Assembly: GCF_001426085.1 (NCBI RefSeq)
Contig: NZ_LMRR01000002.1
Span: forward strand, 324,679-388,678
Length of the DNA stretch: 64,000 bases
Source of the DNA: Rhodococcus sp. Leaf278
GTDB taxonomy: Bacteria > Actinomycetota > Actinomycetes > Mycobacteriales > Mycobacteriaceae
Direction: 5' to 3'
Each line of letters begins with the position of its first letter. The stretch's first letter is position 1. Under the pieces are notes generated by a model. That model was not told where the DNA came from, searched no databases, and saw only the letters and a program-made list of their open reading frames with translations. Of the stretch, positions 16,213 through 25,579 are shown in pieces. Both the position numbers and the translations under genes were made by a program.

Positions 16213-17664
16213 CTACTGCAGCGCGATGTACTTGGTCTCGAGGTATTCCTCGATGCCCTCCGACCCGCCTTCGCGCCCGAAGCCCGATTCCTTGACGCCA
16301 CCGAACGGGGCAGCCGCGTCCGAGATCGCACCGCGATTGACCCCGACCATGCCGGTGTCCAGAGCCTCCGACACCCGGAGGGCGCGGTCGAGGTTCTCGG
16401 TGTAGAAGTACGCCACCAACCCGTAACGGGTGTCGTTGGCGGCCCCCACCGCCTCGTCCTCGGTGTCGAATCCGATCACGGCCGCGACGGGTCCGAAGAT
16501 CTCGTCCTGCAACAGATTCGCATCCGCCGGGATACTGTCGAGAACCGTCGGCGTGTAGAAGAATCCAGGTCCGTCCGGCACCGTGCCGCCCGTGCGCACC
16601 CGAGCACCCTTCGCGACGGCATCGTCGACCAAGGCTGCGACCGTTCTACGCTGTTTGTCGTTGATGAGCGGCCCGATGTCGGTGCCCTCTCGGTCACCCG
16701 CACCGACCGTCAAGGCCTCGATTCGCGCCGTCAATTTCGTGGTGAATTCCTCCCGCACCGAGTTCGCGACATACAGGCGGTTGGCTGCCGTGCAGGCCTC
16801 GCCGCCGTTGCGCATCTTCGCGAGCATTGCCCCGTCCACGGCCGCGTCGATATCCGCGTCGTCGAACACGATGAAGGGGGCATTGCCACCGAGCTCCATC
16901 GACGTCCGCAGCAAACGGTCGGCTGCGCTGCGTACCAACAGCTTTCCGACTCCGGTCGATCCGGTGAACGTGACCTTCCTCAGTCTCGGGTCGTCCATCA
17001 GCGGTCCGGTGACCGCCGCAGCGTCGGAGGCCGGAAGTATCGAGAGCACCCCGCTGGGCAACCCCGCATCGGCGAACACCTGCCCGAGAAGGAGCATCGT
17101 GAGCGGAGTGTCCTCGGCCGGCTTGACGATGACGGTGCATCCGGCAGCCAGGGCGGGCCCGATCTTGCGCGTTCCCATGGCCAACGGAAAGTTCCACGGG
17201 GTGATGGCCAGCACCGGGCCGACGGGCATCTTGGTCACCAGAATTCGGCCGTTGCCTGCCGGCGCAGGGGTGTACCGTCCGCCGATCCGAACGGCTTCCT
17301 CGCTGAACCAGCGTAGGAATTCGCCGCCGTAGTTCACTTCACCGCGGCTCTCCGCCAACGACTTCCCCATTTCGAGGGTCATCAACAAAGCGAAATCGGC
17401 GGCGCGCGCCTGCAGCAGGTCGAAGGCACGCCGCAGAATCTCCGCCCGCTCCCGGGCCGGAGTTGCCGCCCACGCTCCCTGTGCCGCAGCCGCCAGATCG
17501 AGCGCGGTGATCCCGTCGGCCGCCGTGGCGTCGGCGACGGTGGTCAACTCCTCGCCGGTCGCCGGGTTCAGTACCGAGAATCGGGCACCCGACGCCGACG
17601 GAGACTGGGCTCCGCCGAGCCAGAGATCGGTGGGCAGCGAGGCGATCAAATCCTGAGCCGACAT
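16213..17664 (-). CDS. gabD: Succinate (or glutarate) semialdehyde dehydrogenase
   Basis: A 483-aa aldehyde dehydrogenase. The ITPWNFP motif, the F-T-G-S-T-G-V-G coenzyme site, general base Glu257 in MELGG and nucleophile Cys291 in NGGEACTAANR are all present. The C-terminal AAPFGGVKESGFGREGG segment is typical of GabD. The start ATG at 17664 lies one base after the stop of gabT, so they form one unit. It should oxidise succinate semialdehyde to succinate with NAD(P). If the pathway starts from lysine it would act on glutarate semialdehyde (DavD role). Confidence 0.9.
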   Translation of the reverse strand: MSAQDLIASLPTDLWLGGAQSPSASGARFSVLNPATGEELTTVADATAADGITALDLAAAAQGAWAATPARERAEILRRAFDLLQARAADFALLMTLEMGKSLAESRGEVNYGGEFLRWFSEEAVRIGGRYTPAPAGNGRILVTKMPVGPVLAITPWNFPLAMGTRKIGPALAAGCTVIVKPAEDTPLTMLLLGQVFADAGLPSGVLSILPASDAAAVTGPLMDDPRLRKVTFTGSTGVGKLLVRSAADRLLRTSMELGGNAPFIVFDDADIDAAVDGAMLAKMRNGGEACTAANRLYVANSVREEFTTKLTARIEALTVGAGDREGTDIGPLINDKQRRTVAALVDDAVAKGARVRTGGTVPDGPGFFYTPTVLDSIPADANLLQDEIFGPVAAVIGFDTEDEAVGAANDTRYGLVAYFYTENLDRALRVSEALDTGMVGVNRGAISDAAAPFGGVKESGFGREGGSEGIEEYLETKYIALQ

Positions 17665-17665
17665 G

Positions 17666-19030
17666 TCAGTTCCCCTGTGCCACAGAGCGAAGCGCACCTT
17701 CGAGGACGGTGAGCGCGTCGTCCAACAGCTCGTCGGACATCACCAGGGGCGGCAGCAAGCGGATGACGTTGCCGTAGGTACCGCACGTCAACACGATCAC
17801 CCCGGCCTCGAGTGCCGCAGCCGCAACGGCTTTGGTGGCCTCGGGGTTGGGCTCGCGTCCACCGGGCACAACCAGCTCGACGGCCAGCATGGCGCCGCGT
17901 CCGCGAATGTCACCGATGATGGAGACGTCCGGAGTCAACGCATGCAGTCGGTCGAGCACGATGCGTTCGATCTCGCGGGCGCGGGCATTGAGGTCGAGCG
18001 TCTCCATCTGCTCGATGGACGCCAGTGCGGCAGCGCACGCGACAGGATTGCCGCCGTACGTCCCGCCGAGTCCGCCGGGGTGCACGGCGTCGATCAGGTC
18101 GGCGCGGCCCGTGACCGCAGCCAGCGGCATTCCGCCCGCGATGCCCTTCGCCATGGTGATCAGGTCCGGCACGACGCCCTCGTGCTCACTGGCGAACCAG
18201 GCACCGGTTCGGGTGAATCCGGATTGCACCTCGTCGGCGATGAAGACGACGTCGTTCTCGCGCGCCCAGTTCACCAGTGCAGGCAGGAAACCCTCGGCCG
18301 GTACGACGAAGCCGCCCTCACCCTGAATCGGCTCGATGAGGATGGCCGCGAGATTGGCTGCGCCCACCTGCTTCTCGATGACCGAGATCGCTCGTGCGGC
18401 AGCCTGCGCGCCGGTGACCGTAGAACCGTCGGCGTTGAGTCCTTCCCGGAAGGGGTAGGACATCGGGGCCCGATAGACCTCGGGAGCGAACGGCCCGAAA
18501 CCGCTCTTGTACGGCATCGACTTCGAGGTCAGTGCCATCGTCAGGTTGGTGCGGCCGTGGTAGGCGTGGTCGAACACGGCGACCGCTGTGCGTCCGGTGG
18601 CGTGCCGGGCGATCTTGACCGCATTCTCGACTGCCTCGGCACCGCTGTTGAACAGGACCGTGCGCTTGTCGTGATCTCCGGGGGTGAGCTCGGCCAACTT
18701 CTCGGCAACGGCGATGTAGCCCTCGTACGGCGCGATCATGAAGCAGGTGTGAGTGAAGTGCGCGACCTGATCCTGCACGGCGGCAACGACAGCCGGGTTC
18801 GAGGCACCGACGGTCGTCACGGCGATTCCGGCACCGAGATCGATCAGCGAGTTTCCGTCCACATCGACGACGACGCCGCCGTCCGCGTCCGCCACATAAA
18901 CCGGCAGCGTCGACGCAACGCCTGCACCGACGACGGCCTTGCGGCGCTCCGCCAATGCCGACGACTTGGGTCCGGGGAACGCGGTGACAATGTTGCGCTC
19001 TTGCGGAAGTCGGTACTCGATCGAGGCCAT
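17666..19030 (-). CDS. gabT: 4-aminobutyrate (or 5-aminovalerate) aminotransferase
   Basis: A 454-aa class III PLP aminotransferase. The FNSGAEAVENAVKIAR block binds the cofactor phosphate, EPIQGEGG and IADEVQSGFTRTG carry the conserved Glu and Asp, and Lys295 in TMAKGIAGG should form the Schiff base. It moves the amino group of GABA to 2-oxoglutarate, giving succinate semialdehyde for the next gene product. ATG at 19030 has AAAGGTGCGACC upstream. It is divergent from a PucR regulator. Activity on 5-aminovalerate is equally compatible with the sequence. Confidence 0.9.
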   Translation of the reverse strand: MASIEYRLPQERNIVTAFPGPKSSALAERRKAVVGAGVASTLPVYVADADGGVVVDVDGNSLIDLGAGIAVTTVGASNPAVVAAVQDQVAHFTHTCFMIAPYEGYIAVAEKLAELTPGDHDKRTVLFNSGAEAVENAVKIARHATGRTAVAVFDHAYHGRTNLTMALTSKSMPYKSGFGPFAPEVYRAPMSYPFREGLNADGSTVTGAQAAARAISVIEKQVGAANLAAILIEPIQGEGGFVVPAEGFLPALVNWARENDVVFIADEVQSGFTRTGAWFASEHEGVVPDLITMAKGIAGGMPLAAVTGRADLIDAVHPGGLGGTYGGNPVACAAALASIEQMETLDLNARAREIERIVLDRLHALTPDVSIIGDIRGRGAMLAVELVVPGGREPNPEATKAVAAAALEAGVIVLTCGTYGNVIRLLPPLVMSDELLDDALTVLEGALRSVAQGN

Positions 19031-19150
19031 GGTCGCACCTTTCATCTGGGCTGGTCCAGCAAGTATGCGGCTGTTCGATCGCCCGGTCGGCTGCCATTTC
19101 GTCCATCTCATAGGCGGATCACACTCCGTTTCGTCGACCCTGGGATTACA

Positions 19151-20644
19151 GTGCGAGATGTGAGCGTGCAGATGTCCTGGCTGCTGAGGCAGCGACACCT
19201 TCGACTGAGTCATCGCGGCGGGCCCGAGCGCAGTTCTGAGTCCATCACCTTCGCGCAAGCAACCGAACTGATCGACCCCAGCCCCTGGCTATCGGGTGGC
19301 GAGCTGATTCTGACGACCGGGCTGGGCTTCGACTCCGACGGTCCCGCGCTCGACACCTACGTTCGCACCCTGTCGACCGCGGGTGTCGCGTGCCTCGGAT
19401 TCGGAACCGGTCTGTCCCACAGCACTATTCCCCAACATATTCTCGACGCCGCAGACGACGTGGGCCTGCCGGTCGTGGAAGTTCCGTACGACACTCCGTT
19501 CGCTGCCGTCATACGGGCGGTCATGAAGCGAATCTCCGAGCAGGAGTACGAGCAGGTCGTTCGCGCTGCGTCGGTGCAGAACCGCATCACCCGGGCAGCT
19601 CTGCACGGCGGCGTCGACGCGATCGTCCGGGAACTCGCCGTTGCGACATCGACATCGGTGGCATTGATCGGCCGGCGCACCGAATCGTTTCATCCGACAG
19701 ACGCGTCGAACCTCGTCGACCAGGCTCGTGACATCGCTCGCAGCATCCGTCCGTCGGCGTCGCCCGCCACGGTCTCGGTGAGCGAACCGGGTCGAACGGT
19801 GAGTCTGCATTCTGTCCCGATCACCGGCAGCGCTTCGACTTTCCTGGCCATCCGCACCACTGGACCGATGACCGGCGTCGAGCAAATCCTGCTCGGGCAT
19901 GCCGTGTCACTGGTGACGCTCGAACTCGAGAAGCCGGCGCGCCTGCGCGCCGAACAGTCCAGGCTCAACACCCTGGCGCTCGGACTGCTCCTCGACGGAC
20001 ACCTGACCACGGACGTTCCCAGCTACCTCACCGATGCCGCCGACGAGGACTCTCTCATCAGGGTGGCAGTGGTTCGCGGACCATCCGAACGCATCGTCGA
20101 CGCGATCGATGCCGAGTGTCGGCTCCGGGGGCGGCCCACCTTCGCCCGAACCACCGACACCGGCTGCGCGCTTCTGCTCCGCGGCTCCGACGACATCACA
20201 TTCGTTGCGCGCCTACTGGATTCGTTACCCCGATCGACGTGCGCCGGCCTCAGCGCCCGCCTGCACATCACCGAGTCCCCCGCAGCGCTCCGACAAGCCT
20301 CGCTCGCCTGCGCGGCTGCCGGATCCCACGATCGCGTCGTCGAATTCACCGGATCGATGTTGTTGGCCTCCGAACCGGTGCAGGAGTCGTTGCGTGCCAT
20401 GGCCGCGGTGACCATCGCCGTGCTGGCCGAGTACGACCGCGTCCACACCGCCGATCTGGTGGCGTCACTTCGGGCCTTCCTCGAGGCCAACGGGCACTGG
20501 GAGACCGCGGCCGCGCAATTGTCCGTTCACCGGCACACGCTCCGTAACCGCATCACGCGCTGCGAGGAACTACTCGCGGTGGATCTGACATCCGCGCGGG
20601 TGCGCGCGGAGTTGTTGCTCTCACTGCTTGCCACGACGGCGTGA
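19151..20644 (+). CDS. PucR family transcriptional regulator
   Basis: A 497-aa regulator. The N-terminal PucR domain (about 1-110) includes WLSGGELILTTG and G-x-G-x-G motifs; a GGDEF-like middle region follows; the C-terminal helix-turn-helix (about 440-485) reads ANGHWETAAAQLSVHRHTLRNRI. GTG at 19151 is chosen because the conserved ITVRD start of the family falls there and CTGGGA lies upstream; GTG at 19160 is an alternative. It is divergent from gabT-gabD and probably activates them. PucR regulators control nitrogen-source catabolism such as purines and GABA. Confidence 0.85.
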   Translation: MRDVSVQMSWLLRQRHLRLSHRGGPERSSESITFAQATELIDPSPWLSGGELILTTGLGFDSDGPALDTYVRTLSTAGVACLGFGTGLSHSTIPQHILDAADDVGLPVVEVPYDTPFAAVIRAVMKRISEQEYEQVVRAASVQNRITRAALHGGVDAIVRELAVATSTSVALIGRRTESFHPTDASNLVDQARDIARSIRPSASPATVSVSEPGRTVSLHSVPITGSASTFLAIRTTGPMTGVEQILLGHAVSLVTLELEKPARLRAEQSRLNTLALGLLLDGHLTTDVPSYLTDAADEDSLIRVAVVRGPSERIVDAIDAECRLRGRPTFARTTDTGCALLLRGSDDITFVARLLDSLPRSTCAGLSARLHITESPAALRQASLACAAAGSHDRVVEFTGSMLLASEPVQESLRAMAAVTIAVLAEYDRVHTADLVASLRAFLEANGHWETAAAQLSVHRHTLRNRITRCEELLAVDLTSARVRAELLLSLLATTA

Positions 20645-20672
20645 CCGTCGGCAATCGTGTCAGGATCTGTCG

Positions 20673-21383
20673 ATGACCACGCCTCGTCCTGAACCCCACA
20701 TCGCTGTCGCTACCGCGAAGTCGGTTCGACTCGGGGTACTCCTGGCCGCAGTCGGGGGGTTTCTCGACGCCTACACCTACGTCACTCGCGGCGGTGTGTT
20801 CGCAGGTGCGCAGACCGGAAACGTGGTCCTTCTCGGCGTCGACGTCGCCGGCGGTCGGTGGGTCGAAGCGCTGGCGTTCCTACCCCCGTTGACGGCATTC
20901 GTACTCGGCGTTGCGACCGCGGAGTTCATCGCCTTACCCGCGGTGGCAAAGATCGTGCGACGGCCGGTGCGCGCGGTGCTGGTGTTCGAGATCCTGGTGG
21001 TCCTGATCGTCGGCTTTCTCCAGGCCACCGTGCCCGACGCCGTGGTCGCGGTCATCCTCGCGCACGTGGCGGGCGTGCAGGTGACCACCTTCCGTGTGTT
21101 GGTGGATTCGCCGTTCAACACCACGATGACTACCGGAAACCTCCGCAGCATGGCGATGGCGGCATTCCATCGGGTCGTCGACCACGATCGCGAGGCCGGC
21201 ACGCGGGCACGACGGTTCGGCGCGGTGATCTCCGGGTTTCTCGGCGGGGCGATGGTGGGCGCAGCTGCGGTAGAACTGTTCGGGCTACGAGCGATCTGGG
21301 TCGTAGCCCTGATGTTGACGATCGCGTTGGCACTGTTCGTGTTCGACGAGCGAGCACCGCGGTCGCTGCCGCCGAAGGGCTAG
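20673..21383 (+). CDS. DUF1275 (YoaK) family membrane protein
   Basis: A 236-aa protein with about six hydrophobic segments. The N-terminal AAVGGFLDAYTYVTRGGVFAGAQTGNVV block and the central PFNTTMTTGNLR block are the two repeats that define DUF1275. ATG at 20673 has AGGA seven bases upstream. It is 28 bases after the PucR gene and its last four bases overlap the end of the convergent monooxygenase gene. The function of the family is unknown; a transport or permeability role in the nearby catabolic pathway is possible but unsupported. Confidence 0.85.
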   Translation: MTTPRPEPHIAVATAKSVRLGVLLAAVGGFLDAYTYVTRGGVFAGAQTGNVVLLGVDVAGGRWVEALAFLPPLTAFVLGVATAEFIALPAVAKIVRRPVRAVLVFEILVVLIVGFLQATVPDAVVAVILAHVAGVQVTTFRVLVDSPFNTTMTTGNLRSMAMAAFHRVVDHDREAGTRARRFGAVISGFLGGAMVGAAAVELFGLRAIWVVALMLTIALALFVFDERAPRSLPPKG

Positions 21384-23065
21384 TCGCCCAATCGAAGTGG
21401 CGCAATGGCCTCGAATACGTCGCCCGGTCCCGGATTACCCTCGGCCGAAGAACCGCCCAGATGATGCACGACGCCCCACACCGCGTTCAGGGCCGTATGA
21501 ATTGCACCTTCCGCCCAGCCCGCGGTCCACGAGATGTCGTCGCCGGCCAGGAATATCCCTCGGTGTCGGGGGTCGAGCTCGTCCTGCACGAAGTGGGTGA
21601 ACAGTCTCTCCTGATAGCGGTAGTGACCCGGCAAGTTCGCCTTGAAGGCCCCCATGAAATCGCGTTCGGTTTCCCAGGACAGCGTCACCGGCGTCGAGAT
21701 GATGTGGCTGCGGAAATCGACGCCGGGATAGATCTCCTCGAGCGAGCGCAGCATGATGTTCATCCGCTCGGTCGGGTCGAGGGCGAGGAGCTTGAGCGAA
21801 TCGTCGGACCAGGTGTAGGACAGGCAGATCAGCCCGGGCTTGCCCTCGCCTTGTTCGAGCAGGTAGGTGCCGCGGCTCATTCGGTCGGTCAGCGTCATGC
21901 TGACCAGGTCTCGCCCGGTGACCGGATCCTTGTCCTTCCAGAACGGCCGATCGACGAGTGCGAACACTTTGGTCGACCCCATGTAGTGGGTGCGTTCGAT
22001 GGCGGTCCAGTGATCGATGGGGAACAGATCGTCGTCACATCTGATGTTGCTGAGCAACATCCAGCTCTGCGCAGTCACAACGGCAGCGGCATAGGTTCGG
22101 ATGTTGCCGCGGTCGTCGTGGATCGTGGTGCCGCCGTCGGTGCGCCTGATCTCGGTGACCCGCGACATCGTGGTGCCGCCGTTCAGGGAGGACACCGACG
22201 TACCCGCGGGCCAGTGCGCCATGTTCGTGGGCGAGTCGGTCCACAACCGCATCGGCAGTTGCTGTGAACCGCCGACGATTCCGCGATGGTGATCGTCCGC
22301 TGCCGTGATGACGACGCGAAGGATCTCGAGAATCGAGTTGGGATAATCGGTGTCCCAACCACCCGTTCCGAAACCCACCTGCCCGAACAACTCTCGCATC
22401 CGGAACGACGAAAAGTGCTCGGACGCAGCGAGGAAGCCGTAGAAGGTCTGATCGTCGAACTTCACGATCAGCTCGTTCCATATTCGCTTGATCTCGGCGA
22501 CGTCCCGCTTGCGAATGGCACGCTGGAGCGGAATCAGTTCGGCATGGTCCTCGAGCGTCCGGTTCCACGCGTCGGCAACCTCGGCGAACATCGGCGGAAG
22601 GTCGTCGAGCTTGCGGGCATAATGGCTCTCCCCCTTGAGGTCGATCACCGTACTGGGAGTCACCTCGGCCAGCGGGTTCGGAAACGGTGTCGTCTCGAGC
22701 CCGACGGCGTCGAGATAGTGGAACAGCGTGGTCGACGACGGCGGAAACCGCATCGCACCCATCTCGGCCACCACACCGGGGTGCCCCTCGAACGGTACCG
22801 AGCGCATGCGCCCACCGATCCGATCCGACTCGTACACCACCGGTTCGAGACCGAGCGCGAGCAACTCGCGCGCGACGACCATCCCCGCGAGTCCGCCGCC
22901 GATCACCGCGACCTGGGTACCGAGGGCCGACTCCGGAATGCTCCCGAGACCGGCCGGATGCGCGAGGTAGTCGTCGTACGCGAACGGGAAATCCGGGCCG
23001 AACATGGTGAGCGGCTGATCGTTCTCGACTTCGATCGAACTGTCCGGGGTGACGGGTGTGGTCAT
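21380..23065 (-). CDS. Flavin amino-acid 2-monooxygenase (arginine/lysine 2-monooxygenase type)
   Basis: A 561-aa FAD enzyme. The dinucleotide fold has AVIGGGLAGMV (53-63). Features shared with lysine 2-monooxygenase DavB and tryptophan 2-monooxygenase include GPDFPFAYDDYLAHPAGLGS, EMGAMRFPPSSTTLFHYL, the WETERDF/GAFKANLPGHYRYQ region and a C-terminal AGDDISWTAGWAEGA, ending NPGPGDVF as in DavB. It should oxidatively decarboxylate an L-amino acid to the amide one carbon shorter. The next gene upstream is an amidase, overlapped ATGA. A ureohydrolase nearby favours arginine as substrate, giving 4-guanidinobutyramide; lysine (giving 5-aminovaleramide) is the alternative. Confidence 0.85.
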   Translation of the reverse strand: MTTPVTPDSSIEVENDQPLTMFGPDFPFAYDDYLAHPAGLGSIPESALGTQVAVIGGGLAGMVVARELLALGLEPVVYESDRIGGRMRSVPFEGHPGVVAEMGAMRFPPSSTTLFHYLDAVGLETTPFPNPLAEVTPSTVIDLKGESHYARKLDDLPPMFAEVADAWNRTLEDHAELIPLQRAIRKRDVAEIKRIWNELIVKFDDQTFYGFLAASEHFSSFRMRELFGQVGFGTGGWDTDYPNSILEILRVVITAADDHHRGIVGGSQQLPMRLWTDSPTNMAHWPAGTSVSSLNGGTTMSRVTEIRRTDGGTTIHDDRGNIRTYAAAVVTAQSWMLLSNIRCDDDLFPIDHWTAIERTHYMGSTKVFALVDRPFWKDKDPVTGRDLVSMTLTDRMSRGTYLLEQGEGKPGLICLSYTWSDDSLKLLALDPTERMNIMLRSLEEIYPGVDFRSHIISTPVTLSWETERDFMGAFKANLPGHYRYQERLFTHFVQDELDPRHRGIFLAGDDISWTAGWAEGAIHTALNAVWGVVHHLGGSSAEGNPGPGDVFEAIAPLRLGD

Positions 23066-23883
23066 CGGTCGGTCTCCTGCTCGGCCCGCGAGGGTCCTGT
23101 CGGGTAGAGGTCGCTACGGCGATCGGCCAGGTGGGTATTGACGGCGCGTGATCGTTGGAGTTCGGACGGATCCAGATCCACCGTCAACAGCTGTTCGTGC
23201 ACGCCTGCACGCGCGATGTCGGTGCCGTCCGGTGCAACGGCGCACGTGAGTCCGCAGTACGTCAGACTCGCCTCGAATCCGCAGCGGTTCACGTAGGTGA
23301 TGAACAGTTGACTCTCGTACGCCCGCGTCGGGACCACGTGGGTTGCGATGATCTCGAACGGCGTCATCAAACCGGTCGGGACGATCAACCAGTGCGTTCC
23401 GGCATCGGCGTGGGCACGCACCGTCTCCGGGAATTCGACGTCGTAGCAGGTGAGCAGGCCGCAGCGCAGACCTCCGAAGTCGAACTGCACCAACAGTTCC
23501 GGCCCGGGAGTGAAATGCGTGCGATCGAGATCACCGAACAAATGGGTCTTGCGGTACCGCGCGATCGAGCGCCCGGAAGAATCCACCACCTGCACCGAAT
23601 TGAACACGGAATCACCGCTGCTCTCGGGATACCCGTACACGATCGCAACAGTTCTCGATCGCGCGATCGCGGCGATGCGCTCGAAGATCGGACCGTCGAA
23701 CGGTTCGGCGCGCTCGCTCACGAGATCCCCGATGTCGTAGCCACTGGCCGACATCTCCGGCGTGACCAGAATGGATGCCCCTGCTGCGGACGCGCTCGCC
23801 GCGGCAGCGTCGATCGCCGAGAGGTTGCTCTCGACATCGCCGGAGAACTCCGGACCCTGGAACAGCGCTGCGGTGACGCTCAC
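23062..23883 (-). CDS. Carbon-nitrogen hydrolase (omega-substituted amidase)
   Basis: A 273-aa nitrilase-superfamily amidase. The catalytic triad is visible as Glu43 (TPEMS), Lys112 (YRKTHLFGD) and Cys146 (LTCYDVEFPE). Size and motifs fit the DavA type, which opens 5-aminovaleramide, and the corresponding 4-guanidinobutyramide amidases. GTG at 23883 overlaps the stop of the XRE-cupin gene (GTGA), and its own stop overlaps the monooxygenase start (ATGA), so three genes are coupled. It should hydrolyse the amide made by the monooxygenase to the acid and ammonia. Confidence 0.87.
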   Translation of the reverse strand: MSVTAALFQGPEFSGDVESNLSAIDAAAASASAAGASILVTPEMSASGYDIGDLVSERAEPFDGPIFERIAAIARSRTVAIVYGYPESSGDSVFNSVQVVDSSGRSIARYRKTHLFGDLDRTHFTPGPELLVQFDFGGLRCGLLTCYDVEFPETVRAHADAGTHWLIVPTGLMTPFEIIATHVVPTRAYESQLFITYVNRCGFEASLTYCGLTCAVAPDGTDIARAGVHEQLLTVDLDPSELQRSRAVNTHLADRRSDLYPTGPSRAEQETDR

Positions 23884-24500
23884 GAGGAAGGACCCTGTGT
23901 CGTCTCGGGTAACGCCGGGGCCAGAACCCACAACACCTGTGCGCCACCGCCGCCCTCGCTGCGAAAACTGTGCGGTCGCCTGGGCGAGAAGGTGAACGCG
24001 TCGCCCGCACCGAGCAGAACATCGTCACCGCCGAAGGTGCCGTCGGGGTCCGCCTCGAAGGTCACCCGCACCTGGCCGGACAAGACGTGCACGAAGGTGA
24101 CGTCCAACGGCAGGGTGTATGCCTCCGCGCCGCTGCCGCCGCCCTCCTCGATATCGCCCAGCAGTACCTGCACACGCCGCTCCCCCGCCGGAGTCAACAG
24201 ATATTCCGTCATCGCCTCACCACCGAACACGATGCGCGGCAACGACTGTGCTCGAACGACGTCACCCGCCGGGGCATCGTCGAACAGCGAGCCGACCGGT
24301 ACGTCGAGCGCAGCACAGACCCGCACCAACGACGCGACCGACGCATTCACCTGATCACGCTCGAGCTTGGAGAGGTACCCCTTGGTCACCCCGCACGTAT
24401 CGGCGAGCGCGTCCAGGGTCAACCGTTTCTTCTGCCGTGCCTCCTTGAGCCGCGCGCCGATACGCGGTGCGTCGTTCTCGACCGAAGCAGCAACCGACAC
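23880..24500 (-). CDS. XRE regulator with C-terminal cupin domain (PuuR-like)
   Basis: A 206-aa regulator. The helix-turn-helix is at about 14-68 ([37 protein letters not shown]). The cupin covers about 110-200, with barrel strands [11 protein letters not shown] and [18 protein letters not shown]. This architecture is that of PuuR-type repressors of polyamine and GABA catabolism, which bind a small ligand in the cupin. It is first in the coupled set regulator-amidase-monooxygenase and divergent from the ureohydrolase gene, so it is well placed to control both. The ligand is not known. Confidence 0.88.
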   Translation of the reverse strand: MSVAASVENDAPRIGARLKEARQKKRLTLDALADTCGVTKGYLSKLERDQVNASVASLVRVCAALDVPVGSLFDDAPAGDVVRAQSLPRIVFGGEAMTEYLLTPAGERRVQVLLGDIEEGGGSGAEAYTLPLDVTFVHVLSGQVRVTFEADPDGTFGGDDVLLGAGDAFTFSPRRPHSFRSEGGGGAQVLWVLAPALPETTQGPSS

Positions 24501-24526
24501 CGTTATCGCCTCTCAGGAAACTCGTG

Positions 24527-24555
24527 TTGACAAGATCGAGTATCAGAGTAACGCT
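24527..24555 (+). promoter_or_regulatory. Possible promoter for the ureohydrolase gene
   Basis: A perfect TTGACA (24527-24532) is followed after 16-17 bases by TAACGC/AACGCT (24549-24555). The element lies 60 bases before the ATG at 24616 in the 115-base region shared with the XRE-cupin gene. The -10 match is only fair. Confidence 0.4.
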
Positions 24556-24615
24556 TGCCGGGCGAACTGGTCGACCTTCGTCACCGGAGCCCTCGAAATT
24601 CGAAAGGAATTCTCG

Positions 24616-25575
24616 ATGAACCTGAGCAATCCCGAGCACCCACCGATCGGTCCGGTCGACGCCACCAAGGTCCCCCGCTACGCCGAGCCGACCACCTTCG
24701 CGCGTCTGCCCCGTCTCGACGAGGTGTCCAGGGCCGACGTGACCATCCTCGGCGTCCCGTTCGATTCCGGCGTGAGTTACCGCCCGGGAGCGCGTTTCGG
24801 CCCGGGTCACATCCGAGCGGCCTCCAAACTGTTGCGGCCCTACAACCCTGCGCTGAAAGTGTCACCCTTCGCCCGTCAACAGGTGGCGGACTTCGGCGAC
24901 ATCGGGGTCAATCCGTTCGACATCAGCGAGGCCCTGACCACGGTGCACGACGCGGTGACGGACTTGCGCGCGGACGGCTCGTCGGTTCTCACCCTCGGCG
25001 GCGACCACACCATCGCTCTGCCGATCCTGCGATCGCTCGCACGCGATCACGGGCCGATAGCGGTGCTGCACTTCGATGCTCACCTCGACACGTGGGACAC
25101 GTACTTCGGCGCGCCCTACACACACGGGACGCCGTTCCGGCGAGCCAGCGAGGAAGGGCTCATCGACCTCGAACGCTCGCAGCACATCGGCATTCGCGGC
25201 CCTCTCTACAGTGAGCAGGACCTCGAGGACGACCGGGTGCTCGGCTTCCAGGTGATCCGCTCCGACGACTACGAGGTCGACGGCGTGGCGAGCATCGTGG
25301 AGCGGATGCGTCGCCGCCTCGACGGTGGCCCGGTGTATGTCTCGGTCGACATCGACGTACTCGACCCGGCACACGCTCCGGGCACCGGTACTCCCGAAGC
25401 CGGAGGAATGACCTCTCGCGAACTGCTGAACACACTGCGTGGACTCGTCGGACTGAATGTGGTCGGTGCCGACATCGTCGAGGTCGCTCCCGCGTACGAC
25501 CACGCCGAGATCACCGGAATAGCGGCGGCCCACGTTGCGTACGAACTGCTTTCGGTGCTGGCCCTCAACCGATAG
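24616..25575 (+). CDS. Ureohydrolase, agmatinase/guanidinobutyrase family
   Basis: A 319-aa arginase-fold enzyme. The two-manganese ligands are all there: His131 in GGDHT, Asp154, His156 and Asp158 in HFDAHLD, and Asp245 and Asp247 in SVDIDVLDP. Overall the protein resembles agmatinase and guanidinobutyrase (GbuA) more than arginase, for example [18 protein letters not shown] and RPYNPAL. It should release urea from a guanidino compound. Because it neighbours an amino-acid monooxygenase and an amidase, and GABA genes, 4-guanidinobutyrate is the most likely substrate. ATG at 24616 has AAAGGA eight bases upstream. Confidence 0.85.
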   Translation: MNLSNPEHPPIGPVDATKVPRYAEPTTFARLPRLDEVSRADVTILGVPFDSGVSYRPGARFGPGHIRAASKLLRPYNPALKVSPFARQQVADFGDIGVNPFDISEALTTVHDAVTDLRADGSSVLTLGGDHTIALPILRSLARDHGPIAVLHFDAHLDTWDTYFGAPYTHGTPFRRASEEGLIDLERSQHIGIRGPLYSEQDLEDDRVLGFQVIRSDDYEVDGVASIVERMRRRLDGGPVYVSVDIDVLDPAHAPGTGTPEAGGMTSRELLNTLRGLVGLNVVGADIVEVAPAYDHAEITGIAAAHVAYELLSVLALNR

Positions 25576-25579
25576 AACG

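Noticed and set aside
17663..19150. A 496-codon in-frame extension upstream of the PucR gene
   Set aside because: It is antisense to gabT and carries no PucR features; the conserved ITVRD start falls at 19151.
21380..21383. Four-base overlap of the DUF1275 and monooxygenase stops
   Set aside because: Convergent stop overlaps of this size are common in compact genomes and carry no coupling.
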